A stretch of 64,000 nt of DNA from positions 99,978 through 163,977 of the forward strand of contig JADLAC010000019.1 of assembly GCA_020848435.1 (NCBI GenBank), read 5' to 3'. Within the stretch, counting starts at the first letter, position 1, and every line of letters starts with the position of its first letter. This document shows, one piece after another, positions 18,687-27,938 of this stretch. The notes beneath the pieces are model-generated. The model saw only the letters and a list, made by a program, of their open reading frames with translations, did no database searches and had not been told where the DNA came from. The DNA is from Burkholderiales bacterium. GTDB lineage: Bacteria > Pseudomonadota > Gammaproteobacteria > Burkholderiales > WYBJ01. The position numbers and the translations under genes were made by a program.

Positions 18687-20063
18687 ATGAGCCCGCCCGA
18701 CGCGCGCACGCAGCGCCTGCTGCACGCCAGGATCGTTCCGACCCTGCTCAGGCTCGCCGCACCGAACCTCGTCCTGACGCTGGTCCAGGTAGCGGTCGGA
18801 TTGATCGAGGCCTACTGGATCGGCTGGCTCGGCACCGACGCGCTTGCCGGCGTCGCGCTGGTCTTTCCCGCGCTCATGCTGATGCAGATGATGTCGGCCG
18901 GCGCCGTCGGGGGCGGCATTTCTTCGGCCGTGGCGCGTGCGATCGGCGGCAAGCGCCTCGACCAGGCGAACGCGCTGGTCGTGCATGCGCTCGTCATCGC
19001 GCTGGGGTTCGGCGCGGGTTTCGCCGCGGCGATGCTCTTGGGCGCACGTGCGCTGTATGCGGCGATGGGCGGAACAGGCGCGGCGCTCGATGCGGCGCTG
19101 CTTTACTCCAACGTGCTGTTCGCGGGCATCGGCCTGCTTTGGCTGTTCAACGCGCTGGCGAGCGTGCTGCGCGGGACCGGCAACATGGCGTTGCCGGCCA
19201 TGGTCACGGTGGCGGGGGCGCTGGTCGTGATCCCGCTGTCGCCGCTACTGATCTTCGGCTGGGGACCTTTTCCGCGGCTCGGCGTTGCCGGCGGTGCGCT
19301 CGCGCTGCTGCTCTATTACGCCGCTGCGATCCCGTTTCTGCTGCGTGCGATCTGGTCGGGAAGCAACGTCGTGCGGCCGAGCCTTCGCGGCACGCGCATT
19401 AGATGGGACATGCTGTACGAGATCTTGCGTGTAGGGGTGGTCGCGGCGTTGATCTCCGTGAGCACCAACATCACCATCGCCTTGATCACGGCGATCGTGG
19501 GACGCGCGGGGGCACAGGCCATCGCGGGCTACGGCATCGGCTCGCGCTTGGAGTATCTCCTGATCCCGCTTGCGTTCGGCATCGGCGCGCCGCTGGTCGC
19601 CATGGTTGGGACGTGCATCGGCGCGGGCGAGCGCGCACGCGCGTTGCGCGTCGCCTGGACCGGCGCCGCCATGGTCGCGGCGATCGCCGAAGTCATCGGG
19701 CTCGCGGCCGCCGCGCAGCCCTTGACCTGGATGAGTCTGTTCAGCGACGATGCGCATGTCATCGCCCAGGGCGCGAGCTACCTGCGTATCGTCGGGCCCT
19801 TCTATGGCTTTTTCGGCGCGGGCATGGCGCTGTATTTCGCTTCCCAGGGCGCGGGGCGGCTCGCGTGGCCGCTGCTCGCAGGTTTGTGCCGGCTCGCGGT
19901 CGCCGGACTGGGCGGCTGGCTGGTCTTCGAAGCGACGGGGGCGTTGACGCCCGTGTACTGGGCGGCGGGATTCGCGCTCGCCCTATTCGGCAGCATGATC
20001 GCCGGTGCGATCGCCTTGGGCTCGTGGGGCGGGGCGCGCGCAAGCGATCCGCGCCGGCGCTAA
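18687..20063 (+). CDS. MATE-family efflux transporter
   Basis: A 458-residue multidrug and toxin extrusion-type exporter with about 12 membrane helices in two homologous halves. The N-terminal LIEAYWIGWLGTDALAGVAL and the middle ITAIVGRAGAQAIAGYGIGSRLEYL match the paired motifs of NorM/DinF-like proteins. AGGAGAAGG precedes the ATG. The substrate is unknown, and the neighbours (a Bug receptor and a TAXI receptor) do not reveal it. Confidence 0.88.
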   Translation: MSPPDARTQRLLHARIVPTLLRLAAPNLVLTLVQVAVGLIEAYWIGWLGTDALAGVALVFPALMLMQMMSAGAVGGGISSAVARAIGGKRLDQANALVVHALVIALGFGAGFAAAMLLGARALYAAMGGTGAALDAALLYSNVLFAGIGLLWLFNALASVLRGTGNMALPAMVTVAGALVVIPLSPLLIFGWGPFPRLGVAGGALALLLYYAAAIPFLLRAIWSGSNVVRPSLRGTRIRWDMLYEILRVGVVAALISVSTNITIALITAIVGRAGAQAIAGYGIGSRLEYLLIPLAFGIGAPLVAMVGTCIGAGERARALRVAWTGAAMVAAIAEVIGLAAAAQPLTWMSLFSDDAHVIAQGASYLRIVGPFYGFFGAGMALYFASQGAGRLAWPLLAGLCRLAVAGLGGWLVFEATGALTPVYWAAGFALALFGSMIAGAIALGSWGGARASDPRRR

Positions 20064-20179
20064 AGGCCCGCGCGCCGCCGTACGGGGAGGGTCGAGGTGG
20101 GGCGCGCATGATGAACGCTCGCGGCGCGAGCGCGTCGAACAGGCAAGGACGCCTGTCCATAACGAAGGAGGACCATGGT

Positions 20180-21226
20180 ATGGAACGCACAGTGCGGCGG
20201 CACAACCCTCGTTGGCTCGCGAAAGTGATCGGCATTGGCGTGGCTGCTGCCTTGGCGGCGAACGGGCCGGCCAATGCGCAGGAGCGCAAGTCGATCCGCT
20301 GGGCAACGTCGAGCGTGGATTCCTACGGCTACAAGGTCGCGGCCGCGATGGTGAAGATCGTCGAGGATGCGCTCGGCGGCCAGTACACCGTCACGGTCAA
20401 TCCCTATCCGTCGACCACGGGCGCCATGAAAGCGGCGATGGACGGTACGGCGGAGATCGGCTACACCGCCGATGTCGGCATGACCCAGCTCTACGCCGGT
20501 GACGGCGGGTTCAAGAGCTACAACCCGGCGAAATCGAAGCTGGTCCACACCTGGTATGCCTATCCCATGGAGTCCTTCATGGCCACTTCCGCCAAGGAGG
20601 CCGGCAAGTACAAGTGCTGGGGCGACTTCAGCGGCAAACCGGTGTTCTACACCACCGCCGGTTTCATGAACTGGCTCAACTTCCAGCGCATCTACAAGGC
20701 GCTCGGCTACAACTTCAAGCACGTCCAGATCGACCCCAAGACGCAAAGCGACGCCTTGCAGGCCGGCTCGATCAGCGGCTCGGTGGCGTATACGACCGCG
20801 GGACGCTCGCTCGCGCCCTATTGGAAGGAAACGGAAGTGCGCATGGACGTGACCGTCGTCAACCCTTGCCCGCAGGAGGTCGCCAAGCTCAAGGCGGCGG
20901 GTCTGGCCGTGGTGGCAGTGAATCCGAAGGAGGCGTTCAGCCAGGACGTGGGCGTGGCGCAAATCCAGGGTGTGCCGATCCTGTTCGGCTACAACGTGCG
21001 CGCGGATATGCCCGCCGACGTGGTGTACCGTATGGTGAGCGCGTTCTTCACGAACAAGGACAAGCTGGCGCATTCGGATCCCGGCTTCACGCCGATGGCC
21101 AAGGATTTCGTCGGCATGCAGGTGCAGGGCATCAATGCCAATCCCGACATTGCGGTGCACGCGGGCCTCGCCAAGTTCTTGCAGGAGCAAAAGGCCTGGA
21201 ACGACAAATGGAAGATCGCCAAGTAG
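20180..21226 (+). CDS. TAXI-family TRAP transporter solute receptor
   Basis: A 348-residue TAXI receptor. A signal peptide (GIGVAAALAANGPANAQ) is followed by KSIRWATSSVDSYGYKVAAAMVK, similar in plan to the other TAXI protein of the window but clearly divergent from it. The start is fixed by AAGGAGG eight bases before the ATG at 20180; the long upstream ORF is a shadow of the MATE gene. The permease gene follows after 206 bases. Confidence 0.9.
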   Translation: MERTVRRHNPRWLAKVIGIGVAAALAANGPANAQERKSIRWATSSVDSYGYKVAAAMVKIVEDALGGQYTVTVNPYPSTTGAMKAAMDGTAEIGYTADVGMTQLYAGDGGFKSYNPAKSKLVHTWYAYPMESFMATSAKEAGKYKCWGDFSGKPVFYTTAGFMNWLNFQRIYKALGYNFKHVQIDPKTQSDALQAGSISGSVAYTTAGRSLAPYWKETEVRMDVTVVNPCPQEVAKLKAAGLAVVAVNPKEAFSQDVGVAQIQGVPILFGYNVRADMPADVVYRMVSAFFTNKDKLAHSDPGFTPMAKDFVGMQVQGINANPDIAVHAGLAKFLQEQKAWNDKWKIAK

Positions 21227-21432
21227 ACGCATAAGCGTCATGCGGGCGGCGGCCGTAGGAATCGCGGCGCGCCCGCTCGGGCGCGGCAGGCGGCTCGGCG
21301 TTACCGTACGCCGGCTGCGCAGGAATCATCGGGTCGAGACGCTACTGCCCGGTCGATGCATGCGCCCCTCGAAGCACCGCAGCACGCCAGGCCGCGACCG
21401 AGGGTCAGCCGCGGCCACTCAGGGAGGCAAGC

Positions 21433-23394
21433 ATGCCCAGTGACGGGCTCCGACGCCACGCCAACCTCAGGAACCTGGCCTTCGCGTTCTCGCTGCTACT
21501 GTTCGTCTGGGTGATCTGGTATTGCTTCACCGGCTTCGGCGGCGCGCAGGAGCTGGTGTCGCGGCTGTTGCCGATAGCGCTCATCCTGCAAGTGCTCTTC
21601 ATGTACCAGAAGGAGCCGCTCTACCGCTGGGCGCCGCAAGCGCTGAATCATCTGCTGGTGGCGCTCTACGTCGGCATATGCATCTACGCCTTCGTGTACT
21701 TCTGGTTCGAGTACGAAGACATCGCGATCTACCGCCAAGGGTCGTACACGACGCAAGATTTCGTGGTCGGCCTGCTCATGTTCCTGCTGGTCATGGAGCT
21801 GTCGCGGCTCGCACACCCGGTGCTGTTCTGGGTGAATTTCGTGCTGGTCCTGTACACCATGTTCGGGCAGTTGAGCCCGATCGACTTCTTCTGGCACCCG
21901 GGGACCACGTTCTACCGCGTGGTCACCTCGAGCACCGTCGAGATGTCCAACGGGATCTACGGCATCTACGGTCAGATCGCGTTGACGCTGATCACGGCCT
22001 TTCTGCTGCTCGCCGCGGCGGCCAACGGCTTCGGCGCCCAGAATGCGATGATCCAGGTCATGCAGCGGCTCGCCGGGCGCTCGCGCCAGATGGTGCCGCA
22101 GGCGGCGGTCATGGGTTCGCTCTCCATTGGCATGGTGAGCGGCAGCGGCTCGGCCAACGCGGTCGTGGTCGGCAGCATCACCATTCCGCTCATGAAGCGC
22201 TACGGCGTGCCCGGCGTGTTCGCCGGTGCGGTGGAGACCGCCGCGTCGATGGGCGGCCTCATCATGCCGCCGATGATGGGCGTGGGCGCCTTTCTGATGT
22301 CGGATTTCCTCGGCGTGCCGTACTGGGATGTGGTGCTGCGCGGCTTCGCGCTCGCCATCACCTATTACGTCGCGCTCGCCTTCGCGGTCTATCTGCTGTC
22401 GGTGCGCCTGCTGGCGCGAGAACCCGTCCAGGCGCCCAGGGTGGCGCGCTACAACCAGGTCAAGACGGCCATCTTCTTCGTCGCGGTCGCGTTTCTCATG
22501 GTGCTCATGGGCGGGATCGGCATGGGGGAGCTGCGCGCGGCGCTGTACACCGCCGCCTTCATGTTCGTGCTCCTCGTCGTCAACTTCTTCTGGTTCAAGT
22601 TCGTGCTGAAAGATCCGGCGCTCGGTCAGGAAACTCTCGTCGAGAGCCTGCGCATCACCATCGAGACGCACGCGGACATGACCTCCTACCTCACCCTGTT
22701 GCTCGCCACGCTCGGCATCATGATCGGGCTATTCACCGTCACGGGCTTCATCAATCGCATGGGCGGCATGCTCATGCAGCTCGGCGCCTGGCATATCCTG
22801 CCCCTGATCTTCATGTCGTTCCTGTTCGGCTGGCTGGTCGGCATGGGGCTGCCGCCGACGGCGACCTACATCATCGGCGCGGTAGTGATCGTGGGACCGC
22901 TGCGCGAGCTTGGAGTGAATCCCTGGGTGGCGCATTTCTTCGTGTTCTTGATTTCCGTCTGGGGCGAGCTGTCGCCGCCCACGTCGCTCACCGCCGCCAT
23001 CTCGGCGCGTATCGCCGAGGCGTCGTTCATGCAAACGATGTGGGAAGCACTGCGCATCTGCCTGCCGATCACGCTCATGACCTTCGCTATCTTCGCCCGC
23101 AGCGAGATGGTCGTGACCCCCGGCTGGACGCAAGTGCTGGCGACGATCTTGGTCATCGCCGGCGCATGCGGTACGGCATTCGCGATGTTCGGGCGCTTTG
23201 TTCGCCATCGACTCGCCAACATGGTGCTGCGCATCACGCTTGCGGCGTTTGCGTGCATCGCCTTGTTTCATCCTGACGAGGCCATCGCCTGGGCGGGTGC
23301 GGCGGCGGTCCTGCCCATGACGGTCTTCGGCGTCTGGCAGCACAAGCGCCTGGTGTCGCCGCCGCCCGCGCTGCAAGCGCAGCCGGCGACTTGA
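21433..23394 (+). CDS. Fused TRAP transporter permease (4TM + 12TM)
   Basis: A 653-residue fused TRAP permease, partner of the preceding TAXI receptor. It has the core GMVSGSGSANAVVVGSITIP and ETAASMGGLIMPPMMGVGAF, and the second repeat WGELSPPTSLTAAISARIAE. The layout and length match the minus-strand permease at 11.7-13.7 kb, so the region carries two TAXI/TRAP systems in opposite orientation. An AGGGAGG site precedes the ATG. Confidence 0.92.
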   Translation: MPSDGLRRHANLRNLAFAFSLLLFVWVIWYCFTGFGGAQELVSRLLPIALILQVLFMYQKEPLYRWAPQALNHLLVALYVGICIYAFVYFWFEYEDIAIYRQGSYTTQDFVVGLLMFLLVMELSRLAHPVLFWVNFVLVLYTMFGQLSPIDFFWHPGTTFYRVVTSSTVEMSNGIYGIYGQIALTLITAFLLLAAAANGFGAQNAMIQVMQRLAGRSRQMVPQAAVMGSLSIGMVSGSGSANAVVVGSITIPLMKRYGVPGVFAGAVETAASMGGLIMPPMMGVGAFLMSDFLGVPYWDVVLRGFALAITYYVALAFAVYLLSVRLLAREPVQAPRVARYNQVKTAIFFVAVAFLMVLMGGIGMGELRAALYTAAFMFVLLVVNFFWFKFVLKDPALGQETLVESLRITIETHADMTSYLTLLLATLGIMIGLFTVTGFINRMGGMLMQLGAWHILPLIFMSFLFGWLVGMGLPPTATYIIGAVVIVGPLRELGVNPWVAHFFVFLISVWGELSPPTSLTAAISARIAEASFMQTMWEALRICLPITLMTFAIFARSEMVVTPGWTQVLATILVIAGACGTAFAMFGRFVRHRLANMVLRITLAAFACIALFHPDEAIAWAGAAAVLPMTVFGVWQHKRLVSPPPALQAQPAT

Positions 23395-23460
23395 AAGCGG
23401 GCACCCGCGATACGGCGCGCCGGGCCTCGCGCGATCGCGGTATCGAGGCTCGCTTCGAAT

Positions 23461-24279
23461 CTAGTAGTACACCGACTGCCCGGCGCCGCCGGTCGCGACG
23501 ATCAGCTCTCCGCTGATCGCCCAGGCCTTGTCGGAGGCGAGAAACGCAGCGACGTAGGCGACTTCGGCAGCATCCACCATGCGGCCGATCGCATTGCCGC
23601 GCGGTGAATCGGGTGCATAGGCGCGCTGTTCGGCTTCCTCGGGCGTGATGCCGAGCTCGGCGGCGCGGGCAGCGAGCAGGCGCGGCGTGCGTTCGGTGCG
23701 GGTCGTGCCGGGGTGGATGCAGTTCACGGTGATGCCGAAGCGGCCGAGCTGAACGGCGAGCGTCTTGGTGAAGTGCACCAGCGAGGCGTTGCGTGCCCCG
23801 CCGCTCAAGTTGCCGGCATTGCGCGCATTGGTGCCGCTGATATTGATGATGCGGCCCCAGCGCTGTTGCTTCAAGTGCGGAATGACCGCGCGCGCGCAGC
23901 GCAAGGCGCCGACGTACTTCACGTTGAAATCCTGTAGTAGGTCTTCGTCCACGACCGATTCGATGGGGCCGGTGGCGCTGGCCGAGCCGCCCGGCGAGGA
24001 GCCGCTGTTGACCAGGATATGCAGCCCGCCGAGCTCGGCGGCGGCGCGCGCTACCATCGCGTCCACCTGCGCCTTGCTGGTAACGTCCGTAGCCAAGGCG
24101 ATTACCCGCCGTCCTGTTTGCGCGCTGAGCTCGCGTGCGGTTTCTTCCAGCCGCGCCTTGTCTCTCGCCACGATGCCCACGTCGACGCCTTCTCGAGCCA
24201 GCTCGCGTGCGATGCACTTGCCGATGCCCAGACTGCCGCCCGTTACGATCGCGTGCTTGCCTGCGAGTCCAAGTTCCAT
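23461..24279 (-). CDS. SDR-family protein lacking the YxxxK catalytic pair
   Basis: A 272-residue short-chain dehydrogenase/reductase fold. The NAD(P)-binding motif TGGSLGIGK (residues 13-21), the NSGSS in place of NAG, and Ser148 in INISG are present. At the position of the catalytic YxxxK the chain reads GGARN (about residues 160-164), so both Tyr and Lys are replaced. The C-terminus ends ATGGAGQSVYY. CGGAGGC precedes the start at MELGLAG. Either a catalytically different SDR subfamily or a binding-only protein; sequencing error is unlikely because the frame is intact. Confidence 0.8.
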   Translation of the reverse strand: MELGLAGKHAIVTGGSLGIGKCIARELAREGVDVGIVARDKARLEETARELSAQTGRRVIALATDVTSKAQVDAMVARAAAELGGLHILVNSGSSPGGSASATGPIESVVDEDLLQDFNVKYVGALRCARAVIPHLKQQRWGRIINISGTNARNAGNLSGGARNASLVHFTKTLAVQLGRFGITVNCIHPGTTRTERTPRLLAARAAELGITPEEAEQRAYAPDSPRGNAIGRMVDAAEVAYVAAFLASDKAWAISGELIVATGGAGQSVYY

Positions 24280-24630
24280 TCGTATGCCTCCGAAGAAATT
24301 GTGTGGATCGGGCGCAGCCGCGGCACCACCCGCGTCCGGCGCGAGCGTCATACTACAGAAAAGCGCTGCCGCTGGGAGAGCATCGAGACGCGGACGCCGT
24401 AGCCTTTCTGGCTCCATCGCCGGGGCGAGCCGGGCGTCCAGCACCGGCCCCGACCGGCCGGTTGGCCGCCGCAGCGCGAAGCCGCTACCGCCGCGAGCCC
24501 GGCGGAACTACCATAGCGCGGTTGGCCGCTGGAATCGTCCGCGCTGCAGGCGCGCGGCAATACGAGCATCGCTTCGATCCCGCGACCGCCGCGGGAGCAA
24601 GTTCGCGTTCGTCACTCACAAGGAGAAGTC
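24280..24630. other. 351-base divergent intergenic region
   Basis: Region between the SDR (minus) and GST (plus) genes. Only shadow ORFs cross it. No RNA gene, strong promoter pair or repeat was recognised apart from two copies of the short string GGTTGGCCGC. Confidence 0.4.
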
Positions 24631-25353
24631 ATGATCGAGCTGCATTCGTCACCGACCCCGAACGGCCAGAAGGTCATGATCATGCTGGAGGAAACCGGGC
24701 TCGAGTGGAGGCACTACGACATCAACATCCGCCTGGGCGAGCAGTTCGCGCCCGAGTACCTGAAGCTCAGCCCGAACAACAAGATTCCGGCCATCGTCGA
24801 CAGCGACGGTCCCGGGGGCGGTCCCTACACGATGATGGAATCGGGGGCGATCCTCTGGTACCTGGGCGAGAAGACCGGCAAGTTCATCCCCACGGATGCC
24901 CGCAAGCGCTACGACACCTTGCAGTGGCTGATATTCCAAATGGCGCACGTGGGCCCGATGTTCGGCCAAGCGAACCATTTCAACAACTACGCCAAGGAAG
25001 CCATCCAGTACGCAAGAGACCGCTACAACAACGAGTCGGTGCGCCTGTACCGGGTGCTGGACAACCGGCTGCGCGACAGTGCCTGGCTGGGCTGCGACGA
25101 ATACACCGTGGCCGACATGGCAGTGTATCCGTGGACCAAGAGCCACAAGGACCGCGGTATCGATCGCGGCGGCTATCCCCACTTCATGCGCTGGTTCGAG
25201 GCGATGGAGGCGCGCCCGGCGGTCCAGCGCAACAACAAGATGGCGGCCGAAATCCGCGAACGCATGACCAAGGCGGCCGAAGGTAGGCAGGCCATCAATC
25301 TCTACGATACCAAGGACAACGCCGAGCGGCTCGCGCGCGGGACGCGAAGTTAG
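24631..25353 (+). CDS. Glutathione S-transferase, YfcG/YghU-like (Nu class)
   Basis: A 240-residue GST. The N-terminal thioredoxin-like domain has SSPTPNGQKVMIMLEE, LSPNNKIPAIVDSDG and the glutathione-contacting ESGAILWYLGEKTG; the helical domain has QWLIFQMAHVGPMFGQANHF, which is the YfcG/YghU pattern. YfcG-type enzymes act mainly as disulfide-bond oxidoreductases with glutathione. AAGGAGA precedes the ATG. Co-location with hydrolases and uptake systems fits a detoxification or catabolic role, which is inference. Confidence 0.9.
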   Translation: MIELHSSPTPNGQKVMIMLEETGLEWRHYDINIRLGEQFAPEYLKLSPNNKIPAIVDSDGPGGGPYTMMESGAILWYLGEKTGKFIPTDARKRYDTLQWLIFQMAHVGPMFGQANHFNNYAKEAIQYARDRYNNESVRLYRVLDNRLRDSAWLGCDEYTVADMAVYPWTKSHKDRGIDRGGYPHFMRWFEAMEARPAVQRNNKMAAEIRERMTKAAEGRQAINLYDTKDNAERLARGTRS

Positions 25354-25523
25354 GAGGGAGCATGGATCGGTCGGTGGCTTGCTGGCGCCGGGTTGGGTCC
25401 CGCCCAAGATCGCAGCCGAGCGCCGGTGCGGCGACGCATCGGTGCATCGCTTGGCTCGCACGCGTGCGGCCGCACCGTCGGGAAGGTGACGCAGCGTCGC
25501 ACGCCGGCGGGCCGGGCAGGGCA

Positions 25524-26006
25524 ATGCGAGCCGCCTCGCGACTGATCTGGTTCGTCATCCTTGGCCTGAGCGTGGGCGCGTGCGCGAGCCTACAGCGCGT
25601 CGACCCCGTCCAGGTGAGCGTCGCCGGGGTGGAGTCATTGCCCGGCGAAGGGCTAGAGCTGCGCATGCTGGTGAAGCTGCGCGTGCAGAACCCGAACGAT
25701 GTGCCGATCGAGTACGACGGCGTTTATCTCAAGCTGGAGGTCATGAACAAGACCTTCGCCACCGGGGTGAGCGACGCGCGCGGCAGCGTACCGCGCTTCG
25801 GGGAGAGCGTGATCGGCGTCCCGGTGACCGTATCGGTGTTGCGCATGGCGCGCCACGCGCTCGGTGTGCTCGACGGCAAGCCGATCGATAAGATCAGCTA
25901 CGAGCTCGACGGCAAGCTGAACGCGCCGGCGTTCGGCTCGACGCGGTTTCAATCGCAAGGCGAGTTTGCGTTGCCGTCGGGCACGCCTTCGAGCAGTCAA
26001 CCGTGA
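25524..26006 (+). CDS. LEA2/WHy-domain lipoprotein
   Basis: A 160-residue predicted lipoprotein. The signal sequence LIWFVILGLSVGAC ends in a lipobox-like VGAC. The mature part is a late-embryogenesis-abundant type 2 (WHy) domain: VSVAGVESLPGEGLELRMLV, LRVQNPNDVPIEYDGVYLKL, a beta-sandwich seen in small envelope lipoproteins of Proteobacteria. The start at 25524 is chosen because it begins the signal peptide and follows GGCAGGGC; the upstream ORF is Arg-rich and not conserved-looking. Confidence 0.8.
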   Translation: MRAASRLIWFVILGLSVGACASLQRVDPVQVSVAGVESLPGEGLELRMLVKLRVQNPNDVPIEYDGVYLKLEVMNKTFATGVSDARGSVPRFGESVIGVPVTVSVLRMARHALGVLDGKPIDKISYELDGKLNAPAFGSTRFQSQGEFALPSGTPSSSQP

Positions 26007-26180
26007 GCGCGGATGTCGCCTCTCGCGTGCGCGTGCGCGCGCGTTGTCGGGGCATCGCCGGCACGGCGCGCGAACTGAGCGGGATCCCTTCTCGCCCACC
26101 GCCGGATCGATGACAGCGATTGCAGCGCGTGGCCGCTGCGGCGCGCGTGAGGACCGAACGGCGGCGCCTCCCCTCTTCAG

Positions 26181-26627
26181 CTACTGAACGGGCGAGGCCG
26201 GTGCGTGCTGCGCGCGCAACGCCGCCAGCAGGGCATGGAACGGAAGCTCGACGCAGCGGTAGCGGCTGGGATGGCCGTGTACCGGCTCGAACAGCGACAG
26301 ATCCTCCCAGCCCTCGGGCGCTGGCGCTTGCGTGCGCAGTAGCGCCGCGACGCGCTCGCCGACCTGTTCGATGTCATGCTCGCAGGCGCCGATCGCATGC
26401 TTGGCGATCAGCGAGGCCGCCGCACGGCAAAGCAGGCAGCCCTTCACGTCGTGTGCGAGCGCTTCGATCCGGCCGGCGCAGAGCCGCACTTGCATTTCGA
26501 CGCAATCGCCACAGAGCGGATTGTCGAGAAATGCGCGGTGCGTCGGCGCGGCGAGACTGCCGTGGCCGGCGCGCGCGTTGGCGAGCGACTTGATGGCTTC
26601 GTGATAGATCCGGGTAGCGCTCGACAC
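26181..26627 (-). CDS. SufU/IscU-like iron-sulfur scaffold family protein
   Basis: A 148-residue protein with the three cysteine positions of the IscU/SufU scaffold family: NPLCGD, GCLLCRAAASLI and RYRCVELPFHAL. The LCRAA spacing and the insertion between cysteines resemble SufU rather than IscU. It lies at the end of a possible unit with the split xdhC genes (89 bases downstream), and may support delivery of sulfur or clusters to a molybdenum hydroxylase; that link is inference from position. Confidence 0.78.
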   Translation of the reverse strand: MSSATRIYHEAIKSLANARAGHGSLAAPTHRAFLDNPLCGDCVEMQVRLCAGRIEALAHDVKGCLLCRAAASLIAKHAIGACEHDIEQVGERVAALLRTQAPAPEGWEDLSLFEPVHGHPSRYRCVELPFHALLAALRAQHAPASPVQ

Positions 26628-26716
26628 TGGCGCTCACCCCGTGACGGTTTGTCGGCCAGGCTTCGATCCGCGCGCGCGCTCTGCCGTGGCCGGCGCCCCG
26701 AGGCTGTGCGCTGCGA

Positions 26717-27412
26717 TCACCCGAGCGCTCCGCGGTAGCGGACTTGGATCACCTGGGCGAGGATGGATACGGCGATTTCGCGCGGAGAACGCCCGCCGAG
26801 GTCCAGCCCGACGGGAGCGTGGATGCGTCCGACCTTGTCGGCGAGACCGGCCTCGGTCAGACGTTCGATGCGCTTGGCATGAGTACGCTTGCTGCCGAGC
26901 GCGCCGACGTAGAAGGCCGGGCTCGACAGCGCCGCGATCAAGGCGGGATCGTCGAGCTTCGGATCGTGCGTGAGCGTCACGACCGCGCTGGTGGCATCGA
27001 GCTTGAGATCGGCCAATGCCTCGTCGGGCCAGCGATGCACCAGCTTCACCCCGGCGAAACGCTCGGGACTGGCGAACGCCCGTCGCGGATCGATGATGAC
27101 GACCTCGAAGCCTGCCAGCATGGCCATCGGCGCGAGGAACTGGCTGATGTGGGCGGCACCGACCACGATGAGGCGCGGCGCCCGCGCATACGAGCGCACG
27201 AACAGCTCCTCGGAACCTTGCAGCAGGCCGCTGCGATCGGCGACCAGCATGCGGGCAACGCCGGCGCGCTGCTCGGCATCGAGCCCGAGGCCGTCGTCCC
27301 AGCGCTCGCCGTCGAACAGCGCCTGGGCGCCGTCGCCGAGCCGGGTGACGACCGCGGTAGAGGCTCCCGCCGCGATCGCCTGCCGCAAGCGCTCGTACGA
27401 CGCCCATTTCAT
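26717..27412 (-). CDS. XdhC-family protein, C-terminal (Rossmann) half
   Basis: A 231-residue protein equal to the C-terminal part of XdhC/CoxF-like maturation factors, which bind and sulfurate the molybdenum cofactor for xanthine dehydrogenase-type enzymes. The Rossmann motif PRLIVVGAAHISQFLAPMA, then VVTLTHDPKLDDPAL and YVGALGSKRTH are typical. The ATG overlaps the stop of the upstream gene by four bases (ATGA), so the two halves are translationally coupled. Confidence 0.88.
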   Translation of the reverse strand: MKWASYERLRQAIAAGASTAVVTRLGDGAQALFDGERWDDGLGLDAEQRAGVARMLVADRSGLLQGSEELFVRSYARAPRLIVVGAAHISQFLAPMAMLAGFEVVIIDPRRAFASPERFAGVKLVHRWPDEALADLKLDATSAVVTLTHDPKLDDPALIAALSSPAFYVGALGSKRTHAKRIERLTEAGLADKVGRIHAPVGLDLGGRSPREIAVSILAQVIQVRYRGALG

Positions 27413-27732
27413 TCGAACCGCTCCACGAATACGCGCACCTGCCCGCCGCAGGCGAGTCCCACTTCCCAGGCCTGCTCGTCGGAGACGCCGAACTCCAGGG
27501 TGCGCGGCTTGCCGTCGCCGATCACGGCGAGCGCTTCGGTGACGACGGCGCCTTCGATGCATCCGCCGGAAACCGAGCCGACGAACTCGCCGCGCTCGTT
27601 CACCGCGAGATGGCTGCCGGCGGCGCGGGGCGACGAGCCCCAGGTGTGCACGACGGTGGCGAGCGCTACGCCGTGACCTTGCGCGCGCCAGCGCTCGATC
27701 TGGGGAAAGATCTCATCGGCATCGGTCGCCAT
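27409..27732 (-). CDS. XdhC-family protein, N-terminal (XdhC_CoxI) domain
   Basis: A 107-residue stand-alone XdhC_CoxI domain: ATVVHTWGSSPRAAGSHLAV, VGSVSGGCIEGAVV, and the C-terminal GLACGGQVRVFVERFE with the conserved cysteine loops. GGAGGAG lies before the chosen ATG. In most XdhC proteins this domain is fused to the Rossmann half, here encoded by the next gene. No molybdenum hydroxylase structural genes are in the window. Confidence 0.88.
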   Translation of the reverse strand: MATDADEIFPQIERWRAQGHGVALATVVHTWGSSPRAAGSHLAVNERGEFVGSVSGGCIEGAVVTEALAVIGDGKPRTLEFGVSDEQAWEVGLACGGQVRVFVERFE

Positions 27733-27896
27733 GACACTCCTCCATTGCATGCACGCGATCATGGCGCAGCCCGCCGCCATGCTCAGCGGCAAGAGCGCGA
27801 ACAGTAGCCACGGCCGCCGGCGACTTATGGCGCTAGCTTGCCGACGGTGTTCGTGCCGGCCCCTGCGAGCGCGCTGACTGTTGCCATAGCGAGCGA

Positions 27897-27927
27897 GAAA
27901 AAGCGCGGGTTCGCTTCGACCCGCGCT
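27897..27927 (-). terminator. Rho-independent terminator after 6S RNA
   Basis: On the minus strand AGCGCGGGT, an 8-base loop and ACCCGCGCT form a perfect 9-bp stem followed by TTTTT. It ends the zapB-like/zapA/6S RNA unit. Confidence 0.85.
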
Positions 27928-27938
27928 CGATCTCGTAA

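Noticed and set aside
23395-23460. Palindromic sequence between the TRAP permease and SDR genes as a terminator
   Set aside because: Only short imperfect stems and no T-run on either strand.
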